Shown here piece by piece: positions 25,997-33,637 of a stretch of DNA of 64,000 bases (position 1 is its first letter; every line of letters starts with the position of its first letter). The DNA lies in contig NZ_WEGJ01000015.1 in the NCBI RefSeq assembly GCF_009604385.1, positions 60,664 to 124,663 of the forward strand. Direction: 5' to 3'. Source of the DNA: Streptomyces smaragdinus. GTDB taxonomy: Bacteria > Actinomycetota > Actinomycetes > Streptomycetales > Streptomycetaceae. A program made the position numbers and the translations under genes. Below the pieces are notes generated by a model, which did no database searches, was not told the origin of the DNA, and saw only the letters and a program-made list of their open reading frames with translations.

Positions 25997-26302
25997 ATGG
26001 GACTCGACGCCGACCGTATGGCGCGTATCGCAGCGACGACCGAGCGAGTCCGACCGTTCTGGGAAGCCGACCACGATCCGAACCGCCTGCAGGAACGCCT
26101 CGTGGAGCTGGACTGCCACGGGCTGGACGCCTTCCTCGTGACGAAGGAACTCATGCGGTGCGACACCGGCGAGGTCCAGCTCGCGTTCTTCGGCGCTCCG
26201 TGCAGAGACGCTGAGCGCCGGTTCCACAACGCCTTCGTCGACGCACTCGAGCAAGAGGCCGATGCCGCCGAGGACCAGGCCCTCGATCCAGATCACCGGT
26301 AA
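25997..26302 (+). CDS. Small hypothetical protein, likely helical
   Basis: A 101-residue acidic soluble protein. It reads as three or four helices (RMARIAATTERVRPFWEAD, LQERLVELDCHGLDAFLVTK, FHNAFVDALEQEADAAED). I do not recognise a family. The ATG at 25997 follows a ggggaggg site with good spacing. It is 62 bases after the DUF1963-like gene and overlaps the 3' end of the broken DUF4240 gene by 10 bases on the opposite strand. Confidence 0.65.
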   Translation: MGLDADRMARIAATTERVRPFWEADHDPNRLQERLVELDCHGLDAFLVTKELMRCDTGEVQLAFFGAPCRDAERRFHNAFVDALEQEADAAEDQALDPDHR

Positions 26303-26855
26303 GGAATCGGTCCGAGACACAGTCTCGCGAGGCGGGGAAGCCGTCGATGCATCTCCTCGGCGTCGTCGAAGTCGAAGTCTTCGCCCATGTCCGCTTCCTC
26401 GCCTACGTGTTCATCGTCGGACCGGTACTCGTCCCAGGCGTCGTAGAAGGCATCCGGGTCCCCGGTGAGACGTTCGAAGGCGCCGGCGGCCACGTAGTTC
26501 ATGTCCTCGTAGAACAGGCCTCGTCGCGGTAAGCCACCACGGCAGGATGCCCGGCAAGGCTGTCCGGATCAGCGGCGGTGCGCTCGTACCACTCGCGGCC
26601 CAGGGCGATCACGCCTGCTCGGAAGTCGATGAAGCTGTCGTCGGAGCAACCGCCGCCCATGAGGTACGCGGCGGCCCACACATCCCACCGGTACAGGCCG
26701 TCATGCACCGCGTCGAACCGCGCCGCGTACGCAAGGATCTCCTGGGACGGGCGCTCGGCGAGCAGGCTCACCATCACCTCGTCGAGAGGCTTGCCGACCG
26801 TGGCTGCGGAAGCACGCGCGGTCTCGATGAGCTGCCAGAACCGATCAACGTCCAT
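26293..26855 (-). pseudogene. DUF4240-domain gene broken by a one-base frameshift
   Basis: Two abutting frames together make one DUF4240 protein. The first (26499-26855) starts MDVDRFWQLIETARASAATV and ends VVAYRDEACSTRT at a premature stop; the second (26293-26502) continues LFYEDMNYVAAGAFERLTGD to the normal-looking end. Family proteins read straight through this point. Restoring one G in the GAGGCC run at about 26518-26523 joins the frames as VAYRDE-GLFYEDMNYV. So either this copy is a recent pseudogene or the sequence has a single-base error in a G run. DUF4240 proteins have no known function. Confidence 0.8.
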
Positions 26856-26909
26856 GACAGGCACCCTGCCATGCGGGTATGACACCCGGGCCGACCCGAA
26901 CTCATGCCA

Positions 26910-26938
26910 AAGGGGCGCCCCGGACTGGAGCACCCCTT
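26910..26938 (-). terminator. Terminator after tRNA-Ser(UGA)
   Basis: A 9-bp stem with one G-U pair (AAGGGGTGC with GCGCCCCTT, minus strand 26930-26938 and 26910-26918) lies about 29 bases past the tRNA and is followed by TTGG. Confidence 0.5.
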
Positions 26939-26966
26939 CCGATCAGCGCGTCGTCTGACCTGCCGG

Positions 26967-27053
26967 CGGTGGGTGTGGGATTTGAACCCACGGTGACATC
27001 GCTGCCACGACGGTTTTCAAGACCGTTCCCTTAGGCCGCTCGGGCAACCCACC
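26967..27053 (-). tRNA. tRNA-Ser (anticodon UGA)
   Basis: An 87-base class II tRNA. GGTGGGT (27047-27053) pairs with ACCCACC (26968-26974), the anticodon loop CTTGAAA gives UGA, the variable arm is long, and the T arm is GGGTTCAAATCCC. CCA is not encoded (CCG follows). It could serve as an integration target for the element-like genes at 27.8-29.6 kb, but no flanking repeat was found. Confidence 0.96.
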
Positions 27054-27420
27054 CTCGCCCCGCCCGCCTGCCGCGGGGCGGGTACAGCGTACCGGCCGCC
27101 CGGGTGTCGCGGGATCCGCGGGCCAGGGGTCTGTGCGGGCGGGGTGAGCAAGGCGGGGATCCGCGCACGCCTGGGGCGCGTACTCGTCGGACGGGCGCAC
27201 GAACCTGGGGCCGAGCGACACGCGCAACCGCGGGCCCGTTCCGCGCGGTCAGGTATCTGCGCAGGTCAGGGCAGTGATAGCGGGGCCGCCGACGCACGAA
27301 GTGATTGTCATAGGTGCTGCGTCGCCGTTTACCGATTCCCCGACTCGGCCAGCATGACTCCGGAAAGTAATAGATCAAGCACGGAGAGTAATTCTCCGGT
27401 CAGGGAAAGGACCGACACAC
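27054..27420. other. Gene-free spacer with direct repeats and a leader hairpin
   Basis: No convincing gene is seen in these 367 bases between the tRNA and the secreted protein. The right part is noticeably less GC-rich. A direct repeat CGGARAGTAAT occurs at 27361-27371 and 27382-27392, exactly 21 bases (two helical turns) apart, and the second copy is part of a hairpin CGGAGA/TCTCCG (27382-27387 with 27393-27398) just upstream of the gggaaagg ribosome site of the gene at 27421. A promoter and regulator site are likely here. Confidence 0.5.
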
Positions 27421-27771
27421 ATGAGTCACTTCACCCGGAAGCTCGCGGTCGCAGCCGCCGCGGTCGCCGCTCTCGCCGGCGCGGTCGCACTGCCCACCGC
27501 CCAGGCGCAGGCCGCTCCGGGGCAGGAGGAATGCTGGATGCCCGTCCTCTCCGTCTGCGCGGAGGACGTCGAGGGCAACTCGCGCCAGCTGGTCCGCCCG
27601 GAAGAGATCGTCATCCCGCCGCTCGCGAAGGCCAGGAACCAGGACCACCAGCCCTGGTGCTTCTACGGCCACCCCGGCTTCGAGAACCCGGTGGCCCAGC
27701 TGCTCCCGGGTGATGAGCAGCCGTTCGACCGGCCGGTCTTCTCCGCCAAGCCGGGGCCCTGCGAGTACTGA
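27421..27771 (+). CDS. Small secreted four-cysteine protein, possibly peptidase-inhibitor I36-like
   Basis: A 116-residue exported protein. The signal peptide is clear (KLAVAAAAVAALAGAVALPT then AQAQA, cleavage about residue 32). The mature part has four Cys (in ECWMP, SVCAED, PWCFYGHPGF and GPCEY), suggesting two disulfides. WCFYGHPGFENPVAQLLPGD resembles the repeat of peptidase-inhibitor I36/beta-gamma-crystallin-like proteins of Streptomyces, but the match is weak and by eye. A gggaaagga site precedes the ATG. A hairpin terminator follows at 27780. Confidence 0.7.
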   Translation: MSHFTRKLAVAAAAVAALAGAVALPTAQAQAAPGQEECWMPVLSVCAEDVEGNSRQLVRPEEIVIPPLAKARNQDHQPWCFYGHPGFENPVAQLLPGDEQPFDRPVFSAKPGPCEY

Positions 27772-27779
27772 CCGGTCCC

Positions 27780-27816
27780 GCTGGGCCGGCAGGCACCTCA
27801 GCCCGGCCGGCCCAGC
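27780..27816. terminator. Bidirectional terminator between secreted-protein and Nudix genes
   Basis: A perfect 11-bp stem GCTGGGCCGGC/GCCGGCCCAGC (27780-27790 with 27806-27816) lies 9 bases after the stop of the secreted protein and 27 bases before the Nudix stop on the other strand. Confidence 0.65.
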
Positions 27817-27842
27817 GCCACTCCCGCCTTCGGGCGATGTGG

Positions 27843-28298
27843 CTAAACCGCACTCAGCAGCCGCGTCCCGTCGTGGGTCCGTACGTGCGGAGCCGCGTCG
27901 CTCAAGGCGTCCAGGAGGCGGATCGCGTACGCCTCCGTCATGCTCGCGCGGATCTCCTGCGGCGTCATCCAGGTGACGTGGGTGGACTCGGCGGACGTGG
28001 TCTCCGCGCCACCGACCGGCCGGCATCGGAACACCAGGGCGACGATGCCGCGGTGCATGTTCTTGTAGACGCCTGTCAGGCCGTCCACGGCGACATCGAC
28101 GCCGGTCTCCTCACGTACTTCGCGACGGGCTCCCGCCTCGGGCGCCTCGTCGAGTTCGAGCACCCCGCCGGGCAGTTCCCATCTGCCGTTGTCGGCCCGT
28201 CGGATCACCAGGATGCGGCCGTCGTCCCGGATCACCGCGCCGGCCACCGAGACCGAGTGCAGCGGGGTGGACCTGCCAGACTGGGCGCTGGTACTCAT
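27843..28298 (-). CDS. Nudix hydrolase (Pif-like in context)
   Basis: A 151-residue Nudix protein with an intact box: G-x5-E-x7-REVREETGVDV spanning about residues 50-74, the site that cleaves nucleoside diphosphate-linked compounds. It is divergent from a GntR regulator, with only 29 bases between start codons and a candidate operator overlapping its ATG at 28296-28298. In the integrative element pSAM2 of Streptomyces, the immunity factor Pif is a Nudix protein and KorSA is a GntR-type repressor; the pair here has the same two types, so descent from such an element is a reasonable inference. Confidence 0.88.
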   Translation of the reverse strand: MSTSAQSGRSTPLHSVSVAGAVIRDDGRILVIRRADNGRWELPGGVLELDEAPEAGARREVREETGVDVAVDGLTGVYKNMHRGIVALVFRCRPVGGAETTSAESTHVTWMTPQEIRASMTEAYAIRLLDALSDAAPHVRTHDGTRLLSAV

Positions 28299-28308
28299 GC
28301 ACAGGAGC
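28293..28308. promoter_or_regulatory. GntR operator copy between Nudix and gntR
   Basis: ACTCATGCACAGGAGC matches the operator ACTCATACACATGAGT at 29186 in 13 of 16 positions. It covers the Nudix start codon and lies 20 bases before the gntR start, where binding would repress both genes. Confidence 0.55.
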
Positions 28309-28327
28309 ATAGGTGGCGGGAGGGGCA

Positions 28328-29107
28328 GTGGAGAGCGCAGCGGCAAAGGGCTCCGGGAACCCCCGGTACCTGCAGATCGCGGATGAGCTGGCCGAGCAGA
28401 TCCGCACCCGGGTCCTCGCCCCCGACGCGAAGGTTCCGAGCGAGACCGAGCTCATGAAGCGTTACGGGGTGGCTGTGGGAACGGTCCGGCGGGCGATCGC
28501 CGAGCTGCGGATCCGCGATCTCGTCGTCACCCATCACGGACGCGGTTCGTACGTGAAGGGCCGTCCGCCCGTCCAGCGGAAGTCCTCCGACCGCTTCCGG
28601 CGAGCGCACCGCAAGGCGGGCAAGGCCGCCTACCTGGCCGAAGCCGACCGGTCCGGGGCATCTGTCCACGTGAGCGTGCTGTACGTCGGCGCCGCGGACG
28701 CTCCGCCGGACGTCGCGCAGCGACTGGGCGTCGGCGTCGGCGAGAAGGTGCTGGCGCGTCGGCGCCTGTACTTCAGCGACGGGGTTCCCACCGAGGAAGC
28801 CACGTCGTACCTGCCGTGGGACGTCGCGCAGGACATCCCTGAGCTGTTCGCCGAGAACCCCGGAGGAGGCGGGATCTACGCCCGCCTGGAGGAACACGGC
28901 CATCTGCTGGTCGAGTTCGTCGAGACGATACGAGCCCGCCTGGCCACCAAACAGGAAACCACCGCGCTCAAGCTCAGCCCCGGAGCCCCGGTGATCCACT
29001 TGGTACGCGATGCGGTGGTCGAGGGCGGGCGAGTGGTCGAGGTGTGCGACACCGTGATGGCCGGTGATCAGTTCGTTCTCGACTACAGGATCCCCGCAGT
29101 CGATTAG
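28328..29107 (+). CDS. GntR-family repressor (KorSA-like in context) with UTRA domain
   Basis: A 259-residue HutC-type GntR regulator. The N-terminal winged helix is clear (NPRYLQIADELAEQIRTRVL, VPSETELMKRYGVAVGTVRR, RGSYV), and residues about 90-255 form the UTRA effector domain. The GTG at 28328 is chosen: gggagg ends 4 bases upstream; GTG 28313 is an alternative. Three matching operators, one at its own start and two after its stop, indicate that it controls itself, the Nudix gene and the small gene at 29325. KorSA of pSAM2 is of the same family; effector unknown. Confidence 0.88.
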   Translation: MESAAAKGSGNPRYLQIADELAEQIRTRVLAPDAKVPSETELMKRYGVAVGTVRRAIAELRIRDLVVTHHGRGSYVKGRPPVQRKSSDRFRRAHRKAGKAAYLAEADRSGASVHVSVLYVGAADAPPDVAQRLGVGVGEKVLARRRLYFSDGVPTEEATSYLPWDVAQDIPELFAENPGGGGIYARLEEHGHLLVEFVETIRARLATKQETTALKLSPGAPVIHLVRDAVVEGGRVVEVCDTVMAGDQFVLDYRIPAVD

Positions 29108-29148
29108 TACAGCCGATCCATCAACTTCCCCGAGCGTTACCGAGCTTG

Positions 29149-29201
29149 ACTCATGCATATGAGTTGCATCACTCTTGATCCAGCTACTCATACACATGAG
29201 T
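29149..29201. promoter_or_regulatory. Two palindromic GntR operators upstream of the small gene
   Basis: ACTCATGCATATGAGT (29149-29164) is a perfect palindrome and ACTCATACACATGAGT (29186-29201) shares both ACTCAT/ATGAGT arms; centres are 37 bases apart. A further ATGAGT half-site is at 29204-29209. They lie in the gap between gntR and the gene at 29325. The sites are seen directly; assignment to the adjacent GntR is inferred. Confidence 0.75.
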
Positions 29202-29324
29202 GAATGAGTAGCCGGGACATGAAGTACGCCGAAGGGCCCGGTGATCCTGGAGCAGCAGGTGTTGGCCCACCTGCCGAACCCTCACCGAGCCCGCGCACCA
29301 ACCCCTGCTCGAAGGAGTTCACCG

Positions 29325-29573
29325 ATGCTCGACCACCCTAACCCCGCCTCCCGACCCCCATCCGCGCCTCCCCGCGTCACCCACGTGACCCCGCTGCGTC
29401 GCGACGCCGTCTTCGACGGGCGGGCCGAGCAGGCCGCCCTGCAGGTCGTGGTGCACGACGACGGGGGTGGCTCCAGCGAGACCGTGATGGTCTTCACCGT
29501 CGCCCAGCTCGAGCAGTCCTACGCCCAGTTCGCGCGGCTGCTCGCGGCGAGGGATGCCGTGCGCGGGGAGTGA
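29325..29573 (+). CDS. Small hypothetical protein of the GntR/Nudix module
   Basis: An 82-residue soluble protein. The N-terminal third is Pro-rich; the rest predicts a short beta sheet (QAALQVVVHDD, ETVMVFTVAQ) and a C-terminal helix (LEQSYAQFARLLAARDAV). I do not recognise a family. The gaaggag site 8 bases before the ATG is strong, two palindromic operators lie upstream and a 15-bp terminator hairpin follows, so it is a complete monocistronic unit. In pSAM2-like elements small genes follow the repressor in this way. Confidence 0.7.
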   Translation: MLDHPNPASRPPSAPPRVTHVTPLRRDAVFDGRAEQAALQVVVHDDGGGSSETVMVFTVAQLEQSYAQFARLLAARDAVRGE

Positions 29574-29580
29574 TCCCGTG

Positions 29581-29626
29581 GTCCCGTCCCCGCCGGGGTA
29601 CTCACGATCGGCGGCGGGGACGGGAC
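29581..29626. terminator. Strong terminator hairpin (15-bp perfect stem)
   Basis: GTCCCGTCCCCGCCG (29581-29595) pairs perfectly with CGGCGGGGACGGGAC (29612-29626) around a 16-base loop, 7 bases after the stop of the gene at 29325. Confidence 0.8.
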
Positions 29627-29642
29627 GGACCAGGGCCGGGTT

Positions 29643-29850
29643 ACTTCTTCCCGTGCAGGCGTACGCTCGTCCGCGTCACCGTCAGGTCCGGGACGTCGGA
29701 CGTGAGCTCGTACGGGCCCGAGACCGGGTGCTTCGGCATCACGTAGTCCTCCGGGACCGCCGTTTCCTCCAGGTAGGGTCAGCGCCACCGAGTGGCCGCA
29801 CCCGCCGCCGACCGCCGCGACCGTGACGCCGTCGGGCGGATGGGGCCATA
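29643..29850 (-). pseudogene. Gene remnant with frameshift, product unknown
   Basis: On the minus strand a coding-like 3' end reads ETAVPEDYVMPKHPVSGPYE then LTSDVPDLTVTRTSVRLHGKK and stops at 29643-29645, but its frame is closed by TGA just upstream at about 29780. The protein-like segment DGVTVAAVGGGCGHSVALTL continues in another frame further upstream, so the two pieces look like one gene split by a frameshift and without a start. I cannot name the family. It lies between the element-like module and the PPOX gene. Confidence 0.4.
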
Positions 29851-29874
29851 CAGGACCAAACGGACGAAAGACAT

Positions 29875-30381
29875 TCAGAAGCTGTACCGCGTATGCCCGA
29901 ACGGCCCCTTGGCGAACGCGTACGCCGTGACCGGACGGACCTCGAACACCGGCGTCGGCCCGTGACCCGCCTCGAAGGCCCCGTCGGTCACGTCGAAGTG
30001 CCACTCCGGCCCGTATTTCGCCTCCCAGTCCGCCGCCAGTGCGCGCAGCCGGGACTCGTCGCGGACCCGGACCGCCGTCCCGTTCAGCACCAGGTCCAGG
30101 CCCTCGGCCAGCACGTTCGTCCCGGTCGTCAGCGCGACCTCGGCGTTCGCCGCCAAATTCCTGTACTTCTGCTCCGTCTCCCCCGTGCAGAAGTGCAGCG
30201 TGCCATCCCGCCAGACGGCCAGCAGCGGCGTCACATGCACGCCGCCGCCCGGGCGGATCGTCGAGAGCCAGTAGAGCTCCGCGCGCGCGAACGCGTCCGC
30301 GGCCTCCTCCCAGGGGGTCGCGGACGCGTTCTTGTCGCTGTAGCGGGCGTCCAGGTCCGTGCGTACGGGGTGGTGGGTCAT
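29875..30381 (-). CDS. Pyridoxamine-5'-phosphate-oxidase-like flavin/F420-binding protein
   Basis: A 168-residue split-barrel protein. AELYWLSTIRPGGGVHVTPLLAVWRDG and HFCTGETEQKYRNLAANAEVALTTG are the FMN- or F420-binding strands of the PPOX superfamily; the C-terminal FEVRPVTAYAFAKG completes the barrel. Streptomyces members are often F420-dependent reductases or stress-related proteins of unknown substrate. The ATG at 30381 is the first in frame. It ends close to the remnant at 29643 and is 59 bases from the protease gene on the same strand. Confidence 0.85.
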   Translation of the reverse strand: MTHHPVRTDLDARYSDKNASATPWEEAADAFARAELYWLSTIRPGGGVHVTPLLAVWRDGTLHFCTGETEQKYRNLAANAEVALTTGTNVLAEGLDLVLNGTAVRVRDESRLRALAADWEAKYGPEWHFDVTDGAFEAGHGPTPVFEVRPVTAYAFAKGPFGHTRYSF

Positions 30382-30440
30382 GCCGTGCCCTTCCGGTCGG
30401 TCGGTCCGTCACCCGTACCGACCGAACGGAAGGGCGGAAC

Positions 30441-31853
30441 TCATCGGTCGCCCTTGAACTCCCCCAGCGTCACCGTCACCGTGTGCTCCTTGCCGCCGCG
30501 CTCATACGTGACCTTCACCTCGTCGCCCGGGCGGTGCGTCCACAGCTGGCCGATCAGGGTCGGGCCGCTGTCGATGACCGTGTCGTCGACCTTTGTGATC
30601 ACGTCGCCGGGCTTGATGCCCGCCTTGTCCGCCGGGCCGCCCGGGGTGACCGCCGCGTCCGCGCCGGAGGCGGCGTCCGTGACCCTGGCGCCCTGGCCCT
30701 GGTACGACATGTCGACCTGGACGCCGATCACCGCGTACACCGGCTCGCCCGTCTTGATGAGCGTGTCGGCGACCCAACGGGCCTGGTTGATCGGGATCGC
30801 GAAGCCCAGGCCGATGGAGCCGCCCTGGCCGCCGAACTCGCCCGAACCGGTCGTCTGGATCGCCGAGTTGATGCCGACGACCCGGCCCTGCGAGTCGAGC
30901 AGCGGACCGCCCGAGTTGCCGGGGTTGATGGACGCGTCCGTCTGGATCGCGCTCATGTACGAGTTGCTGTCGCCCTGGCCGTCGCCGGAGGCCACCGGGC
31001 GGTTCTTGGCGCTGATGATGCCCGTGGTCACCGTCCCCGAGAGGCCGAACGGGGCGCCGATCGCGATGGTCTGGTCGCCGACGTCGATCGCGGCGGAGTC
31101 GCCGAGCGGCAGCGGCGTGAGCTTGGCGTCGCCCGCGTCGGTGAGCTTGACGACCGCCACGTCGTACCCCTGGGCGCGGCCGACGACCTCGGCGTTGTAC
31201 GTGCGGCCGTTGGAGAACGTCGCCGACAGCTTGCCGCCGTTCGCCGCGGAGGCCACCACGTGGTTGTTCGTGAGGATGTGGCCCTCCTTGTCGTACACGA
31301 AGCCCGTGCCCGTACCGCCCTCCTGGTCGGAGGCGCCGCGGGCCTCGATCGTGACGACCGACTGCAGGGCCTTGTCCGCGATGGCGGCCACCGAACCCGG
31401 CGGGTTCTCGATCTTCTGGCTGTCCCCGGACGTCGTGATCGGCGTCGAGCTGGTCGAGTCGTCGCCCCGCTCCGCCGCCCAGTACCCGATGCCGCCGCCG
31501 ATCCCGCCGGCCAGCAGCGCCGCGGCCAGCACCGCCGCCACGACGCCGCCCATGCCGCGCTTCCCGGACGCCGGGGGCTGCCCGCCCGGCGACGAGCCCC
31601 AGCCGCCGCCCGAGCCGGATCCCGGGTCGCCCGGCCCGCCGCTGCCCCACGAGGGCTGCGCGGGGGGCGGCGGGGGCTCGGCGCTCCACCGGGAGGTGGT
31701 CGGCTCCGTAACCGTCGGAGGAGTCGCCGGCGGCTCCGTACGCCAGGACGGCTCCGCCGGGGGAACGGCCGGCGGTACGGGGTCGGCCGCGGGAGGGGCG
31801 TCCGGGGGCGGGAGGTCCGGGCGCACGGGCGTTCCGCCGTTCTCGGTGCTCAC
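30441..31853 (-). CDS. Membrane-anchored trypsin-like serine protease with PDZ domain (HtrA/DegP type)
   Basis: A 470-residue protease. Residues 1-110 are a Pro/Gly-rich cytoplasmic region, then one membrane helix (about 112-135, GGVVAAVLAAALLAGGIGGG). The catalytic triad is in NNHVV (His), DVAVVKL (Asp) and NPGNSGGPL (Ser). A PDZ domain (about 375-465, with ADKAGIKPGDVITKVDDTVI) ends the protein. HtrA-type enzymes degrade or refold damaged exported proteins. The GTG at 31853 begins the hydrophilic tail. Regulation is not evident. Confidence 0.92.
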   Translation of the reverse strand: MSTENGGTPVRPDLPPPDAPPAADPVPPAVPPAEPSWRTEPPATPPTVTEPTTSRWSAEPPPPPAQPSWGSGGPGDPGSGSGGGWGSSPGGQPPASGKRGMGGVVAAVLAAALLAGGIGGGIGYWAAERGDDSTSSTPITTSGDSQKIENPPGSVAAIADKALQSVVTIEARGASDQEGGTGTGFVYDKEGHILTNNHVVASAANGGKLSATFSNGRTYNAEVVGRAQGYDVAVVKLTDAGDAKLTPLPLGDSAAIDVGDQTIAIGAPFGLSGTVTTGIISAKNRPVASGDGQGDSNSYMSAIQTDASINPGNSGGPLLDSQGRVVGINSAIQTTGSGEFGGQGGSIGLGFAIPINQARWVADTLIKTGEPVYAVIGVQVDMSYQGQGARVTDAASGADAAVTPGGPADKAGIKPGDVITKVDDTVIDSGPTLIGQLWTHRPGDEVKVTYERGGKEHTVTVTLGEFKGDR

Positions 31854-32102
31854 GTCTTCTCGTCTCCTTGACTCGGACCCTCGTCTGACACGGCGATGCG
31901 CCACCGCCCGGCGGCGCACCCTCCCCACGCCCAGCGTGAGGGGTACCCCTGACTCAAGGGTGTCTCACGGGACGTCAGAGGACGGTAAGGCGCACACACC
32001 CCATGAAGGGCCATCCTTTACTCCGGACATTCCGGACGCATCCGCTGACGTGCGAACGAGCGGTCCATGCCGCTCCCCGGCGCCGGGTGGCACCATTGCC
32101 CG

Positions 32103-32885
32103 GTGGAATCCACCGGCCCCGCCGTCATCGCCCACCGGGGCGCCTCCGAGGAGGCCCCGGAACACACCCTGGCCGCGTACCGTACCGCCATCGAGTCCGG
32201 CGCGGACGCACTCGAGTGCGATATCCGGCTCACGGCGGACGGTCATCTGGTCTGCGTCCACGACTGGCGGGTGAACCGGACGTCCAACGGCCGCGGCGCC
32301 GTGTCGAAGCTGGAGCTGGCGGATCTCAACGCGCTGGACTTCGGCTCCTGGATGAAGCAGCCGCAGAACGGCGAGTCGCCCGAGTGGGAACGTACGTCCG
32401 TACTCACCCTGGACCGGCTGCTGCGGCTGGTCGCCGAGTCACCGCGGCGGGTGGAGCTCGCCATCGAGACCAAGCACCCCACCCGCTGGGCGGGGCAGGT
32501 CGAGGAGAAGCTGGTCGAGCTGCTGCGCCGGTACGAGCTGGACCGGCCGTCCGGCGACTCCGCGGTACGGGTGATGAGCTTCTCGGCGCGCTCCCTGGCC
32601 CGGGTACGGGCGGAGCTGCCGCGGGTGCCGACGGTGTTCCTCATGCAGTTCGTCCGCCCCCGCTACCGGGACGGCTCACTGCCGGCCGGGGTGGGCGTCG
32701 CGGGCCCGAGCATGCGCTTCGTCCGCGGTCACCCCGAGTACGTGGAGCGGGTGCGCCGGGCGGGGCATCCGGTGCATGTGTGGACGGTCGACGATCCGGC
32801 GGACGTCGAGCTGTGCGCGCGGCTGGGGGTGGAGGCGATTATCACCAACCGGCCGCGGCAGGTCCTGGCCCAGCTGGGGCGATAA
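32103..32885 (+). CDS. Glycerophosphodiester phosphodiesterase (GDPD)
   Basis: A 260-residue TIM-barrel phosphodiesterase, expected to hydrolyse glycerophosphodiesters to glycerol-3-phosphate and an alcohol. Catalytic features are AHRGASEEAPEHT (His, Arg and metal-ligand Glu) and LECDIRLTADGHLVCVHD (Glu, Asp and general-base His). The end VHVWTVDDPADVELCARLGV is typical. There is no signal peptide, so it is cytoplasmic. The GTG at 32103 lies just before the first strand; an ATG at 32067 would add 12 residues. Confidence 0.9.
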   Translation: MESTGPAVIAHRGASEEAPEHTLAAYRTAIESGADALECDIRLTADGHLVCVHDWRVNRTSNGRGAVSKLELADLNALDFGSWMKQPQNGESPEWERTSVLTLDRLLRLVAESPRRVELAIETKHPTRWAGQVEEKLVELLRRYELDRPSGDSAVRVMSFSARSLARVRAELPRVPTVFLMQFVRPRYRDGSLPAGVGVAGPSMRFVRGHPEYVERVRRAGHPVHVWTVDDPADVELCARLGVEAIITNRPRQVLAQLGR

Positions 32886-33082
32886 ATGAACGCCGGGTGT
32901 ACGGGGCGGCGCGGGGGCGCACAAACGGAACGCGCGGTGTCGTAAGCGCTACGTAACGCGGTCCGGTGCATTCGCTGCGTAATGGTTCGTAACGAGTACA
33001 TCAAGGGATCACTTGTGGCCGGTTTCCGGCACGGACGGTGAGGGCATCTCTCCCGTGGCGTGGGGCAGAGGAGGTCTCGGGG

Positions 33083-33559
33083 GTGGTGACGTTCGTGATG
33101 GCACAGCATGTGCCCGCTTCCTCGGTGATGGCCGTACCCCACGGTCCCGCGGGTGTGGGGAACGCGCGACGGCGGATGCGACGGGAGCTGGCGGAGGCCG
33201 GAGCGGGGGAGACCGCGGTCGACGACGCGGTGCTCGTCCTGTCGGAGCTGCTGAGCAATTCCTGTCGGCACGCCCGGCCGCTGGCCGGGGGCGGGACCAG
33301 TGAGGTACGGGCGTCCTGGGCGCTGGATTCACGGGGGCTGATCACGGTGGCGGTGACGGACGGGGGTGGTCCGACCAGACCGCTCCCGGCGACTCCGTCG
33401 GTCACCGCGCACGGCGGCCGGGGGCTGGCGATCATCAGACGGCTGTCGAAGGACTGGGGGGTCAGGGACCGCTGCGGCGAGGTGACGGTATGGGCGACGC
33501 TGCCGCGGCAGGCGTCGGCGATGCACGTGGTCGGTACGGCCGAACGCGACGCGTCCTAG
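33083..33559 (+). CDS. Stand-alone HATPase (anti-sigma-like) regulatory protein
   Basis: A 158-residue GHKL ATPase of the HATPase_c_2 type. The N-box is SELLSNSCRHAR, the G1 box VAVTDGGGPT and the lid HGGRGLAIIRRLS. The GTG at 33083 is chosen since an aggagg site lies 8 bases upstream; ATG 33098 is an alternative. It stands alone between the GDPD and DUF5926 genes and could bind an anti-sigma or sigma partner encoded elsewhere. Confidence 0.85.
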   Translation: MVTFVMAQHVPASSVMAVPHGPAGVGNARRRMRRELAEAGAGETAVDDAVLVLSELLSNSCRHARPLAGGGTSEVRASWALDSRGLITVAVTDGGGPTRPLPATPSVTAHGGRGLAIIRRLSKDWGVRDRCGEVTVWATLPRQASAMHVVGTAERDAS

Positions 33560-33637
33560 GGGCCGCAGGGGGCGAGGGGGCCCGACCGGCTAGGCTCGCG
33601 CGCACAGGAGCCGACGATCCGGGAGACCGACGACACC

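Noticed and set aside
26967..29626. Complete integrative element inserted at tRNA-Ser
   Set aside because: No integrase, excisionase, replication or FtsK-like transfer gene and no repeat of the tRNA 3' end were found; only the control module is supported.
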